Shown here piece by piece: positions 52,739 to 62,800 of a DNA stretch of 64,000 bases. Numbering within the stretch: the stretch's first letter is position 1; every line of letters begins with the position of its first letter. The notes below the pieces were generated by a model. The model made no database searches. It saw only the letters and a list, made by a program, of their open reading frames with translations, and was not told the DNA's origin. Source of the DNA: Saprospiraceae bacterium (GTDB lineage: Bacteria > Bacteroidota > Bacteroidia > Chitinophagales > Saprospiraceae); contig JADJXG010000001.1 of assembly GCA_016715965.1 (NCBI GenBank), positions 1,617,501-1,681,500 on the forward strand, written 5' to 3'. A program made the translations under genes and the position numbers.

Positions 52739-53401
52739 ATGTTTAAAATGTTTATGACACTTATTTTGGGAGTGTTGTTGTCGGGTGCCAAGCTGAGCTG
52801 TCAGGTAGATGAGATTTCAAAATCTATGAGCTTAGGAGTCCAAAATGGATTTCGGGCGTCCATTCCAAATGCTTCCTCCAAAGTTATTGGAGCAGTCTGG
52901 AAAAAATACACCAAGGATTATGGAAAACTGAAGAAAAATAAAAAAGCCTCTGAAGAGTATATTGAAGGTGCTATTATTCAATCCATCATGCCAAATTCCC
53001 CTATGGACATTTATACCAGCATTGAAGATGGATACATCACTGCATTTTTTGATACGAAGAGCCATTTTATCGGTAGCGGCCACAATGCCCAGGCAGCCAG
53101 TCAGGCTGTGCAATTCATGCAGGAATTTGCCTATGAAGTCCAAAGAGAGATGGTTCGGGAAGAATTGGAAACGGAGCAGGATCAGGTCAGAAAATTGGAA
53201 AAACACCTGGAAAAATTGAAAAGGGACCATACTGGATACCATAAAGACATTGAAGATGCCAAAGAAAAAATTCGAAAAGCAGAGTCGAACATTATTACCA
53301 ATGAGAAGGATCAAGTAAAAACCCAAACAGACATTGAATCCCAAAGGAAGAAAGTAGAAGATGTCCAGGTAAGGTTAAATAATATTGGTAAATCAAGGTA
53401 A
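52739..53401 (+). CDS. Secreted coiled-coil protein of unknown function
   Basis: 220 residues from ATG 52739. A signal peptide (MFKMFMTLILGVLLSGAKLSC; a Cys in lipobox-like position may make it a lipoprotein) is followed by an alpha/beta region with DEISKSMSLGVQNGF, SSKVIGAVWKKYTKDYGKLKK, then GSGHNAQAASQAVQFMQEFAYEV. From about residue 130 to the end it is one continuous coiled coil rich in Glu and Lys. I do not recognise a family name. It precedes the origin-like region and dnaB. The in-frame TTG 24 bases upstream is a less likely start. Confidence 0.7.
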   Translation: MFKMFMTLILGVLLSGAKLSCQVDEISKSMSLGVQNGFRASIPNASSKVIGAVWKKYTKDYGKLKKNKKASEEYIEGAIIQSIMPNSPMDIYTSIEDGYITAFFDTKSHFIGSGHNAQAASQAVQFMQEFAYEVQREMVREELETEQDQVRKLEKHLEKLKRDHTGYHKDIEDAKEKIRKAESNIITNEKDQVKTQTDIESQRKKVEDVQVRLNNIGKSR

Positions 53402-53748
53402 TACGCATTAAATAAATAATTATGTAATTTTTTTATTCACAAGCTCCGTGTGGATGTAAGCGCTTTATATTTGATGGTGGAAATGAATAGGATTTGATTT
53501 CCGCCAAACTACAAGCTCCAAATATTACAATTTTTTATAATAAAACATTGATTTTGAACCAATGGAAGTGTCGCAATAAAATATATTATAAAAAATTATA
53601 ATATGTACAAAATAAGCAAGAAATTTGACCCAAAGTTTTCCACATTTTATCCACAGACTTTCTCACAGATTAATATTATATTCATTTTATATATAAATTA
53701 TTTATGATGTGATATCATGTACCTTTGCGACAGAATATTTAAGCATTC
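53402..53748. other. DnaA-box region upstream of dnaB, candidate replication origin or DnaA-regulated promoter
   Basis: 347 bases without a gene. It holds DnaA-box-like sites: TTATTCACA (53433-53441, exact), TTTTCCACA (53636-53644, one mismatch), TTATCCACA (53647-53655, exact) and TTTCTCACA (53659-53667, two mismatches). The last three are in one orientation at 11-12-base steps, about one helical turn. Around them lie an AT-only inverted repeat (9-base arms, 53583-53604) and a 40-base AT-rich stretch (53668-53709), suitable for unwinding. dnaB begins at 53749. Confidence 0.5.
53720..53727 (+). promoter_or_regulatory. -7 promoter element of dnaB
   Basis: TACCTTTG matches TAnnTTTG, 21 bases before the dnaB ATG. 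A TGATATCA palindrome lies 2 bases upstream (53710-53717). Confidence 0.55.
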
Positions 53749-55254
53749 ATGGAATCTCAAGCTACCAAACCAAATCTCAATTTAAGCGCAACCTATGGAG
53801 GGAAGAAGCCGGCAGATTTTTCGAATCTTGCCTATGAGCGTATTCAGCCTCAGGCTTTGGATTTGGAGGCGGCGATTTTAGGTGCTGTCATGTTGGACAA
53901 AGATGCCATCTCGATAGCTGTTGAGATACTTCGTCCCGAATCCTTTTACAGTCCGGCCCATCAGACGATTTATAAATCCATGATTAGTCTCTTCAATCAT
54001 TCGCAACCTGTGGATTTATTGACTGTGACAGAACAGCTTCGCAAAATGGAAGAGCTGGAAAATGTCGGAGGTCTTCCCTATATTCTAGAGCTTTCCAATA
54101 AGGTAAGCTCCTCTGCAAATACCGAATTTTATGCCAGGATTGTTGCTCAGAAATATGTCCAGAGGGAATTGATCAGGGTATGTACTTTGATTATCAAGGA
54201 TGCATTTGAAGATACCAAGGATGTGCTGGACATGCTTGATTTGGCTGAGCAAAATCTTTACGAAATCACGGACAAAAATCTAAGAAAAGGTTATCAATCT
54301 GTGGGTGCGCTTGCCAGGATGGCGCAAAAAAGACTTGAAGAACTTTCTGAATCCGCTGACGGTGTCACCGGTATACCTTCCGGATTTCCGCAATTGGATC
54401 AACTCACCTCCGGTTGGCAGAAATCAAACCTGATCATCGTAGCGGCAAGACCGGGTATGGGTAAAACAGCATTAACCCTTGCACTAGCCCGAAATGCAGC
54501 ACTGGACTATCGCAAACCAGTTGCTTTATTTTCCCTGGAAATGAATAATCTTGAATTGGTCAATCGACTTATTTCCATGGAATCTGAAATTCAGGGCAGC
54601 AAATTGAGAAATGGCAAACTGGAGGAATACGAATGGACTCAACTCAATTTCGCCATCGAGAAACTTAGTGATGCCCCTTTGTATATTGATGATACTCCTT
54701 CGCTCAATGTATTTGAGCTAAGAGCCAAATGCAGAAGATTGCATCAAAACCATGGGATATCGATGGTGATCATCGATTATCTGCAATTGATGACGGTTGG
54801 TGGAAATGACAAAAGGTACAGCAGAGAGCAGGAAATATCTACCATTTCACGTGCCCTCAAGGGCCTTGCCAAAGAACTCAACATACCGGTCATTGCACTT
54901 TCTCAGCTCAACCGTCAGGTCGAAACCGGAACTGGAAACAAAAGACCTCAACTGAGTCATTTGAGAGAATCAGGTGCAATAGAGCAGGATGCTGACATGG
55001 TTATGTTTATCTATCGCGAAAATTATTACGATGGCAGTGGAGACTCAGTTTCCCAGGAAGTCAGGGGATTGACGGAGCTAATCATCGCGAAACACCGAAA
55101 CGGAGCCACCGATACCATCAAAGTCCTCTTCAAAGAACAGTTTGCTAAATTTATACCATACGAGGACGATCAAAATATATTTGGATTTGGGTCCACACCA
55201 AACATTAAAATTATACCTTCCAAGATGAATGATGATGATGCGATCCCATTCTAA
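53749..55254 (+). CDS. dnaB: Replicative DNA helicase DnaB
   Basis: 501 residues. N-terminal helical domain (about 30-180: QALDLEAAILGAVMLD, VDLLTVTEQLRKM), then the RecA-like helicase with Walker A RPGMGKTALTLA near 233-244, Walker B IIDYLQLM, ALSQLNRQVE and the DNA-binding loop region SGAIEQDADMVMF. The ring-shaped helicase unwinds DNA at the replication fork with DnaA and DnaC-type loaders or DnaG. It follows the DnaA-box region and its 3-prime end overlaps the pseudouridine synthase gene. Confidence 0.95.
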   Translation: MESQATKPNLNLSATYGGKKPADFSNLAYERIQPQALDLEAAILGAVMLDKDAISIAVEILRPESFYSPAHQTIYKSMISLFNHSQPVDLLTVTEQLRKMEELENVGGLPYILELSNKVSSSANTEFYARIVAQKYVQRELIRVCTLIIKDAFEDTKDVLDMLDLAEQNLYEITDKNLRKGYQSVGALARMAQKRLEELSESADGVTGIPSGFPQLDQLTSGWQKSNLIIVAARPGMGKTALTLALARNAALDYRKPVALFSLEMNNLELVNRLISMESEIQGSKLRNGKLEEYEWTQLNFAIEKLSDAPLYIDDTPSLNVFELRAKCRRLHQNHGISMVIIDYLQLMTVGGNDKRYSREQEISTISRALKGLAKELNIPVIALSQLNRQVETGTGNKRPQLSHLRESGAIEQDADMVMFIYRENYYDGSGDSVSQEVRGLTELIIAKHRNGATDTIKVLFKEQFAKFIPYEDDQNIFGFGSTPNIKIIPSKMNDDDAIPF

Positions 55255-55999
55255 AAAACCCAAAGTAAAGCCGGAAAGCAGCCCTGAAAGCCCAATGAGA
55301 CTTAATAAATACGTCGCACATTGTGGAATTTGTTCGAGAAGGATGGCTGCAGACCTAGTAAAAAATGGACATGTTTCTGTGAATGGAATCCCCCAAACCA
55401 ATCCCGCATATGAAGTCCAGCCTAAAGATAAAATAAGCTATCTTGGAAAGCCGATCCAACCTGAAGAGAAAAAGGTATATATTTTGATGAACAAACCAAA
55501 GAATACCATTACAACATTAAAAGACGAAAGAGACCGAATCACTGTACTTAGCCTGATTGCGGGTAAGGTATCAGAAAGGGTATATCCTGTTGGCAGGTTA
55601 GACCGTAATACGACAGGATTACTGCTTCTGACCAACGATGGAGAATTGTCTCAGCGATTGTCTCATCCTTCTTTCAAAATAAAAAAAATCTATCATGTTG
55701 GATTAAACAAACCCTTGTCCAAAAACGATTTCATTAAAATATCAGAGGGTCTGAAGTTGGAGGATGGTCCTGTAAAAGTGGATGGGATCGAATACGTCGG
55801 TGATAAAAAGAATGAAGTTGGTGTCGAAATTCACCTAGGCAAAAATCGCATCGTAAGAAGAATTTTTGAACACCTGGGATACGAAGTTGAAAAACTCGAT
55901 AGAGTCTATTATGCCGGTCTGACCAAAAAGAACTTGCCCAGAGGTAAGTTTCGCCACCTTACGACTCAGGAAATTATCATGTTGAGACATTTTATTTGA
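55229..55999 (+). CDS. Pseudouridine synthase of RsuA/RluB family
   Basis: 256 residues from the first of four consecutive ATGs (55229, 55232, 55235, 55238), inside the dnaB 3-prime end and in another frame. An N-terminal S4 RNA-binding domain (RLNKYVAHCGICSRRMAADLVKNGHVSVNG) precedes the catalytic domain with GRLDRNTTGLLLLTNDGEL, which holds the catalytic Asp, and the family ending KNRIVRRIFEHLGYEVEKLDRVYYAGL. It isomerises a uridine in rRNA; RluB (23S U2605) or RluF/RluE are possible. Which copy is the true start cannot be settled; all give the same domain. Confidence 0.88.
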   Translation: MMMMRSHSKKPKVKPESSPESPMRLNKYVAHCGICSRRMAADLVKNGHVSVNGIPQTNPAYEVQPKDKISYLGKPIQPEEKKVYILMNKPKNTITTLKDERDRITVLSLIAGKVSERVYPVGRLDRNTTGLLLLTNDGELSQRLSHPSFKIKKIYHVGLNKPLSKNDFIKISEGLKLEDGPVKVDGIEYVGDKKNEVGVEIHLGKNRIVRRIFEHLGYEVEKLDRVYYAGLTKKNLPRGKFRHLTTQEIIMLRHFI

Positions 56000-56036
56000 T
56001 TCCTTTGCGTTAGTTATGTACCATATCTTATTATTG

Positions 56037-56645
56037 ATGCAAAAATTCATTGACTCTAAGCTTGTTTTGATTTCCTTTGTTTTGATTTCTTCTTGTTGTA
56101 TTGAAGGGATTCAGGATTGTGGTGAATGCACTCCACCTAAGCACTACGAATCTCAAAATGCCATCTCTTGGGTGGAAGATGTAGATATGCCTTCAGAGTT
56201 GAACTACTATAACCAGAGGAATCCTTCAAATACCTTTCGTTTGATTCGCAGGAATGCCAGCTATGATACTTGCGTGGGTGATCCGGGTTGTTGTACTGTT
56301 TTTCGTGGCAGGTTGTCTTATTTAACTGGAGAAAAGGACGGACAAGTCTTTGAGTTTGTGACCGAATCTCTTAGAGATGTGGTCAATTTTACAATCATCA
56401 ATGACAAAAGAGACAGCTCTTTTTTCTGCAGATTGTATGCTGATACACTCGTTGCCGTTCCCCGGACCGGATGGAGGACCTCAATCTATCCCGTTTTATA
56501 TGACAATATGAATACCCTTGTATTGAGTCTAATCGATCCTACAGATACCAGTGCGGTTGATGGACTTACTGCGCTTGACTGGATCAAGGGAATTGGTCCG
56601 GTGAGAATTCGATGGACGGATGGCAGCGATTATATATTGGACTAA
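56037..56645 (+). CDS. Putative cysteine-containing lipoprotein
   Basis: 202 residues from ATG 56037 (the frame also opens at ATG 56016 with seven more residues). The signal MQKFIDSKLVLISFVLISSCC ends in a lipobox-like Cys. The mature part contains pairs of cysteines (CGEC, DTCVGDPGCC) and no domain that I recognise. It is probably exported and tethered to a membrane, or processed. It stands alone, 37 bases after the pseudouridine synthase gene, in a stretch with little coding density. A TTGAATGGA / TCCATTCAA hairpin follows the stop. Confidence 0.55.
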   Translation: MQKFIDSKLVLISFVLISSCCIEGIQDCGECTPPKHYESQNAISWVEDVDMPSELNYYNQRNPSNTFRLIRRNASYDTCVGDPGCCTVFRGRLSYLTGEKDGQVFEFVTESLRDVVNFTIINDKRDSSFFCRLYADTLVAVPRTGWRTSIYPVLYDNMNTLVLSLIDPTDTSAVDGLTALDWIKGIGPVRIRWTDGSDYILD

Positions 56646-57515
56646 CAAAGCTTGAATGGAATATTCTAGTGTCCATTCAATGAAAACATCCAATGCAATT
56701 TATTCCTGAAAGATGAATGTTGTAGTTTGATATCATTGTCAAATTTTTATTTTTAAAAAACTGATCTAGGATTTATTGAATACACGATCTCACATTCAGC
56801 ATAGGCCTTTACAGTTGAAATACCATTTCTCAAAGAATCGCAGCAATCCACTCAATTGATCCATTGAATTATTCAAGAAAATGATATGAAATTGCTAGGT
56901 TTGATTTTAGATTCAAGGGAAATGGGCAGGCTTAAAGTTTCATTATTAGGTCCTTTTTACCCGAAATACAAAGTCATTGCCCTTGATTTAATTTTTAAAT
57001 ATGCTCTTATTGGTGGAATTAGTTTGGATTATCTTTGGGTATGGTGCAAAGACCCAAACTTTTCGGAAGATATAAAAAGCAATTATTTAAAGATCTAATA
57101 GAAAATTGGATTGGATACGATCTAATGAATGTGGTAAATCAGGATCAGACAATGAAGAATGAATTGAAATCAAATGCCTGGGAAAATACTTTTCTTCAAT
57201 TGTCATTGACAGCAAAGGGTTTTGAGTCAATATCCCATATGGACATTACATTGGATTAAAAATGAGATAAGAATCTGAAATCAAATTTCCAAAGAAGGGG
57301 ATGTTTCAATTTTTATCCTTACATTAAATGCAGAATTAGAATGTAAATATTTGCAATGTCTATAAAAATATTAATCAGATGGTGGTATGGAAATTAGTTT
57401 AATCTTGTAATTGAAGGTCGATGATTAAACATTAAAGAAAGAAAGACTAATTCTTATTGAGTCTTTTTTCTTTGAGCTTCTGATAAAGACAAACGATGTG
57501 TTAAGAATTGTAGGA
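56646..57515. other. Gene-poor region with two short overlapping frames, possible decayed gene
   Basis: 870 bases without a convincing gene. Near the start is a hairpin (9-base arms at 56652-56660 and 56672-56680). Two short plus-strand frames, 56886-57098 (70 residues, ATG) and 57035-57259 (74 residues, TTG start), overlap in different phases. Either could be part of one older gene broken by a frameshift. Neither matches a family that I recognise. A terminator follows at 57434-57473. Confidence 0.4.
57434..57473. terminator. Terminator of the gamma carbonic anhydrase unit
   Basis: Arms of about 14 bases (57434-57448 and 57460-57473; core AAAGACT/AGTCTTT, one G-T pair) with a loop of about 11 bases and T-rich sequence on both sides. 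It lies 42 bases beyond the stop of the minus-strand gene ending at 57516 and could also serve plus-strand transcripts. Confidence 0.65.
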
Positions 57516-58043
57516 TCACAAACTACTTGCTTCTTTTACCCAACTTGCGTACATTTGATAATTGGCGGCGGTCCTTTTGATAAAAAAATCAAAATTTTTT
57601 TCATCGATGGGTTTTAATTTTTTAGCCGGGACTCCAGCATAGATATAACCGGATTCTAAAATTTGATTTTCTGGAATTAAGGAGGCTGCACCTACAATTA
57701 CCCTTGATGGAATATGCACATTGTCCATGACTATGGCTCCCATTCCGATTAAAACATCTGAATCAATCACACAGCCGTGAATGATTGCGCCGTGACCAAT
57801 ACTAACACGATCTCCTATGACGGTAATGCTTTTCTGAAAAGTACAATGGATGATCACGCCATCCTGTACATTCACCTTATGACCAATTCGGATTGAATTG
57901 ACATCACCCCGGATGATGGCGTTGTACCAGATGCTACAATCAGGTCCGATAACGACATCACCTGTCAGTGTTGCATTATCTGCCACAAAACTATCCGGAT
58001 GAATCAATGGAAAATATCCCCTTACTTTTTGTATCAAAGGCAT
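57516..58043 (-). CDS. Gamma carbonic anhydrase family protein
   Basis: 175 residues forming a left-handed beta-helix (hexapeptide repeats such as IGPDCS, IRIGHK, VIGDRV, IGHGAI). Zinc-ligand histidines are in place: H66 (DGVIIHC), H84 and H89 (IGHGAIIHG), with the spacing of the Cam/CamH family. Whether it is an active carbonic anhydrase or a PaaY/YrdA-like thioesterase-type relative cannot be read from sequence alone. It lies 8 bases after the TraB/GumN gene. The window therefore holds two unrelated carbonic anhydrase-type genes. Confidence 0.85.
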   Translation of the reverse strand: MPLIQKVRGYFPLIHPDSFVADNATLTGDVVIGPDCSIWYNAIIRGDVNSIRIGHKVNVQDGVIIHCTFQKSITVIGDRVSIGHGAIIHGCVIDSDVLIGMGAIVMDNVHIPSRVIVGAASLIPENQILESGYIYAGVPAKKLKPIDEKNFDFFIKRTAANYQMYASWVKEASSL

Positions 58044-58051
58044 TGTGATGA

Positions 58052-58942
58052 TTATTGCATGACTGGTTCAACCTGATAGTTCAGATTTCGGAGCAATTGG
58101 ATCACACCCTGCTCACCGGCAAGATGTCCTGCACCAACAGCGAAAAAGCAACTACCCTCAGACATGTTTTGCTGCATGACAGGAATCCAGCTTTGGTTTC
58201 TGTTGTTGAGCAAAACAGACATATAAGGTCTCATTCCTTCTTCATCGTTTTCAATGGCAGTCTGCAATAAATTTAAATTTTGAGATTTGTAAATTTCTAC
58301 CATTCGCGATAAATCCTGTGCATCATTGCCAGTTGCCTTAAACGCATCCACCAACATTTTTGCCTGGACTTTATAAGGGATTTGATCAAATAGAGACAAT
58401 TGAAAGTCAACTGTTTCCAGGCCTTTTACCCTTTTTTTCTGTTGCTGGGCCAGTTCGTTAAAAACAATTTCATAAGATTTTATTTCACCACTTTGGAGAT
58501 TGGCTGGATTCATTTCAGGAGAGGCCATGGCACTCAGAAACATAGGTTTCATCCGTTCAAAAAACATCATTGGCAAGCCCATCCCTTCCATGTGTTCACT
58601 GACAAGCATGTATTCCTCCGGAGACAGAAGATCCGCCAGCGTGGTGTCATTGTCCATAAAGATCTTGTCCATAATGGGCATCATGTTTTCAAAATCCCCC
58701 GCTTCGCTCAAATCCAGTTCCATAAACAAGGTCTTTGTTTTTTGGAAGCATTCTTCAGTGCCCTTTGGCATAAAAAAATCACTGGCTGGGATCATGTGGA
58801 TGGTACCAAATAAATAAGACGGTTCCTTTAAATCCTTACCATGGATTTTCCACAACAGGGAGGAGGCCAGAGAATCCTGAGAATACAAACCATGGATCCC
58901 AAGTAGCTGATAAAGGACTAAAACAAAACTCCATCGAAACAT
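58052..58942 (-). CDS. TraB/GumN family protein
   Basis: 296 residues with a signal peptide (1-21). The domain is marked by SYLFGTIHMIP near residues 43-53, where GTxH is the family motif, then ETVDFQLSLFDQIPYK and the C-terminal FFAVGAGHLAGEQGVIQLLR with GxGH. Two histidines and an arginine-type motif resemble those proposed as metal sites in TIKI-type proteases of the same fold. The activity of bacterial members is unclear. Co-transcribed with the gamma carbonic anhydrase gene and 64 bases from rlmB. Confidence 0.85.
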   Translation of the reverse strand: MFRWSFVLVLYQLLGIHGLYSQDSLASSLLWKIHGKDLKEPSYLFGTIHMIPASDFFMPKGTEECFQKTKTLFMELDLSEAGDFENMMPIMDKIFMDNDTTLADLLSPEEYMLVSEHMEGMGLPMMFFERMKPMFLSAMASPEMNPANLQSGEIKSYEIVFNELAQQQKKRVKGLETVDFQLSLFDQIPYKVQAKMLVDAFKATGNDAQDLSRMVEIYKSQNLNLLQTAIENDEEGMRPYMSVLLNNRNQSWIPVMQQNMSEGSCFFAVGAGHLAGEQGVIQLLRNLNYQVEPVMQ

Positions 58943-59006
58943 CTGCTAAAAAATTTACAGCTTTGAAACAATCAATTTAAAAAATAGATCTTAAAATTAT
59001 GATAAA

Positions 59007-59759
59007 TTAAGAAGGGTCAATTAAATTTTGGGTCATCCTTTCATAAAACAGGATTCCTGAAGCAACGCTGACATTCAGTGAATTGGTATGCCCGATCTGA
59101 GGAATCTTTACGAGTTCATTAGCTTCAGCCAACAATAAAGGATCAATGCCCTCACCCTCTGATCCCAAAATAAAAGCCAATGGTTGATTTAATTTAACTT
59201 TGTTGACATGGAGTTTTGCTTTTTCACTGGCTGCGTAGATTTGAATACCCATCTTCTTTAACTCCTTGACCACATGGACCAGATTGTTTTCTCTGCAAAC
59301 GGAAATTCTGAGCAAGGCACCTGCAGAAGATTTGATGGCTTCGTGGTTGATCGGTGCGCTTTGCTTTTTACCAATGATCAATGCATGGATGCCAAGTATT
59401 TCTGCAGAACGTGCAATGGCACCGAAATTGTGAACATCCGTAATACCATCCAAAATAGCGAGTGCAGGATTTTCACCAGATTCAAATAAATGAATCACTA
59501 CATCGTGTACTTTCTGAAAAAATATTGGGTTGATCAAAGCCAACACTCCCTGATGTTGAGCGTTACATAGTTTGTCAAGTTTGGCTTTTGGCACCGTTAA
59601 AACAGGGATCTTATGTTTTCTAATCTGTTTAATTAATTCTCTGAGTGTATCCGATTCAAGGTATTCTCCCAGGTACACCTTTTGCAATTCTTTCCCGGCA
59701 GCAAGAGCTTCATGCAATGCATTTTTGCCGATGAGCCATTCCGAATTTGCTTTTTTCAT
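59007..59759 (-). CDS. rlmB: 23S rRNA (guanosine-2251-2-prime-O)-methyltransferase-type protein
   Basis: 250 residues. SpoU-class methyltransferase. An N-terminal substrate-binding part (WLIGKNALHEALAAGKELQKVYLGE) precedes the knotted catalytic domain: LDGITDVHNFGAIARSAEILG, then KSSAGALLRI, LAFILGSEGEGIDP and HTNSLNVSVASGILFYE. It probably methylates G2251 of 23S rRNA; other SpoU targets are possible. Divergent from the M36 protease gene; the 56 bases between starts must carry both promoters. Confidence 0.9.
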   Translation of the reverse strand: MKKANSEWLIGKNALHEALAAGKELQKVYLGEYLESDTLRELIKQIRKHKIPVLTVPKAKLDKLCNAQHQGVLALINPIFFQKVHDVVIHLFESGENPALAILDGITDVHNFGAIARSAEILGIHALIIGKKQSAPINHEAIKSSAGALLRISVCRENNLVHVVKELKKMGIQIYAASEKAKLHVNKVKLNQPLAFILGSEGEGIDPLLLAEANELVKIPQIGHTNSLNVSVASGILFYERMTQNLIDPS

Positions 59760-59815
59760 CCAATTTTCAAATAAATTGTAAATTTACGACTCTTTTGTAT
59801 AAAATTTTTGTATCA

Positions 59816-62800
59816 ATGAAAAAATCTATATTTTATCTATTCATTTTCAGTAGTTTAATTAACAATTTGGACATCCAAGCCCAATCTGTCTCAACCGATG
59901 ATGCAGGCCGCAAATACATTCAGGCTGCAGTGGAACAATGGGGTCTTTCTTCTGCAGATGTAAAGGATTTGTTGATCAGCGATCAATACACTTCGGAGCA
60001 CAATGGAGTCACTCACATCTACTATCAGCAAGCTTATCAGGGTATTCCTGTGTACAACGCGATCACATCGGTTCATATCACAAGGGATGGTAAAGTGTAT
60101 GATTCTCCTCACCGTTTTGTGCCAAACCTTGCATCTAAAATTAATTCCACCAAAGCCCGTATCTCAGCTTTGAAGGCCATGGAGAATATGTTGCTGCACT
60201 ATCAGGTGAAAAACGCGATCCTTCCTTCTGATGTGTACAGAACAGAGGCCAATAAAAGGATTTATAGCAAAACGAATTTCAGCCATTCGGATATACCTGT
60301 AAGACTCGTGTATGCCATGGACAAAGCAGGAAATCTAAAACTTGCCTGGGACATCAGCATGGACCTGACAGACCGCACTGATTACTGGAGTACCAGGATT
60401 GATGCCATCACTGGACAAATTATTGATGAACATAATTATACTTTGTATTGTCAATTTGGCCACCAACACAAAGGTCGCTGTACCGAAGAAGTACATGCAT
60501 CCGGTCTTGGCACTGAAAAAATAGAAAGCCAGCATCAACCTGTTGACTTATCTTTTGCAGCATCGGCATACAATGTTATTCCTGTACCCATTGAAAGCCC
60601 GATCCACGGATCTCGTCAGTTGGTGACCGATCCGGAATATAAAAATGCATCTCCATTCGGATGGCATGATACAAATGGGCAAGCTGGTGCGGAATTTACC
60701 ATCACGAGGGGAAACAACGTCAATGCCTATTTGGATCGAAATGCAGACAATGCTGCTGATCCCGAAAGGGCTGATGGTGGGGCTTCTTTGATTTTTGATT
60801 TCCCTTTTGACCAAAAACTAAATCCTGCCAGCTATACAAAAGCTGCCATGACCAATTTGTTTTACATGAACAACATGATGCACGATGTCTTGTATCAATT
60901 CGGATTTACAGAACCTGCCGGTAACTTTCAAAGCAATAATTATGGAAAAGGAGGGGCTGCCACAGATCACGTTCTAGCTGAAGCGCAGGATGGCAGTGGA
61001 GTCAACAACGCCAATTTCTCGACCCCGTCTGATGGAAATTCTGGAAGAATGCAAATGTACCTGTGGTCTGGTGCAGCTGGAGATGTTTCTATAGACGCTC
61101 CGGACAGCATAGCTGGTCCGGCACCAATGACCCCTGGTTCTGGTTGGGGAGGAGCAGCAACCACCACTCCACTTATCGGAGAAGTTGTGTGGTCTGATGA
61201 TGGAGTTCCCGGAAAGGAGAGATTGGGTTGTAGAAACACCCAAAAGAGAGAAAAATTGCAAGGAAAAATTGTCGTGATTACCAGAGGTGAATGTGAGTTT
61301 GGAGATAAAGCACTCTACGCACAAAATGCCGGAGCCATTGCGGTAATCATCTGCGGTTTTGATGAACAAAATGTATCCATGGGTGCGGGAGCCAGAGGCG
61401 CTCAGGTTACCATTCCAACTTATTTTGCCAGAAAATCCATTTGTGATCGTTTTATAGCTTATATAGAAAATGGACTCATCATTCGAATTGTTAGACCAAC
61501 AGGAGGCAATGCCGGACCCGATTCTTTGGATGGAGATTTTGACAATGGAATTATAGCCCATGAATATGGTCATGGAGTATCCAATCGGTTGACGGGTGGA
61601 CCTGCTCAGGCGGGTTGTCTTGGCAATGCCGAACAAATGGGTGAGGGCTGGAGTGATTTTATGTCCCTTCTAATGACACAAAGAGCCGGTGACAATCGCG
61701 ACATGGTTAAAGGAATCGGCAATTATGCAAGCAATGCACCAACGGATGGGATTGGAATCAGAAGAAAACCTTATGCCACCAATATGGCCATTAATAGTCA
61801 CACATACAAAAACATCAATTCATCCGTTCATGATCTTGGTGAAGTTTGGGCAGTGATGCTGTGGGATTTATATTGGGCTTTGTCGGATAAATATGGCTAT
61901 GATCCCAATTTTCTCAATAAATCTGCAGGAAATAACATCGCCATACAGCTGGTGATGGACGGTATGAAATTACAGCCCTGCGGTCCAGGTATCGTGGATG
62001 GCAGAAACGCCATTTTGAAAGCCGATACCATTAACAATGGAGCCGCCAATTCCTGTTTGATTTGGGAAGTTTTTGCAAGAAGGGGAGTTGGTTTTAATGC
62101 AAGCCAGGGATTAGCCAATTTGGTAGGTGATGAGAGGGAAGATTATGAAGCATTTCCAACCTGTATCAACAAAACCCTGATCAACAAATCTGCTCCATTT
62201 GTCATAAAGGCGGGAGAAGAATTTACAGTATCCATTACCATTCGGAATCTCAGAGCAAGTTCTGTAAGAGATTTGAGATTGGACGATTTGATTCCAGATG
62301 GTTGTACCTACGTCAATGGATCAGCTTCCCTAACACCAAATGCTATTTCAGGAGACAAATTGAACTGGATCATTGACTCCATGAGATCACTGCAAAACCT
62401 GGTCATTACTTACAAACTCAAATCTGCCGTAGATCGTTTTTCCAATACTTTGTTTATTGATGATTTTGAACATCCGGACACAGAATTTAAATACGAATGG
62501 GCGGATATACCAGGAAGTATTGGGACAGGAAGTTTCCAGTGGATAGGAGGTTTAGGAGTTGATGAAAGTACTGCCTGGTGGTGGGAAACCTCAGGTTCCG
62601 AAGCCAGAAGACATTATCTTTTCAAGATTGATCCGATTAAACTTCCTGATGTGGACTGTTCTGTTTTGTTTTACCATAAATTAAACACGCTGCAGGGTTT
62701 GGATGGAGGATTTATCGATGTTTCCACCGACGGTTTCATCTATGAGCGAATAGAGTCGGATGATTTCTTCCTCAACGGATATCAGGGCGACTTGTCATAC

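Noticed and set aside
60974..61636. 220-residue minus-strand frame opposite the M36 protease
   Set aside because: Opposite PA and catalytic-domain codons, with no start signal, promoter or recognisable domain: a shadow.
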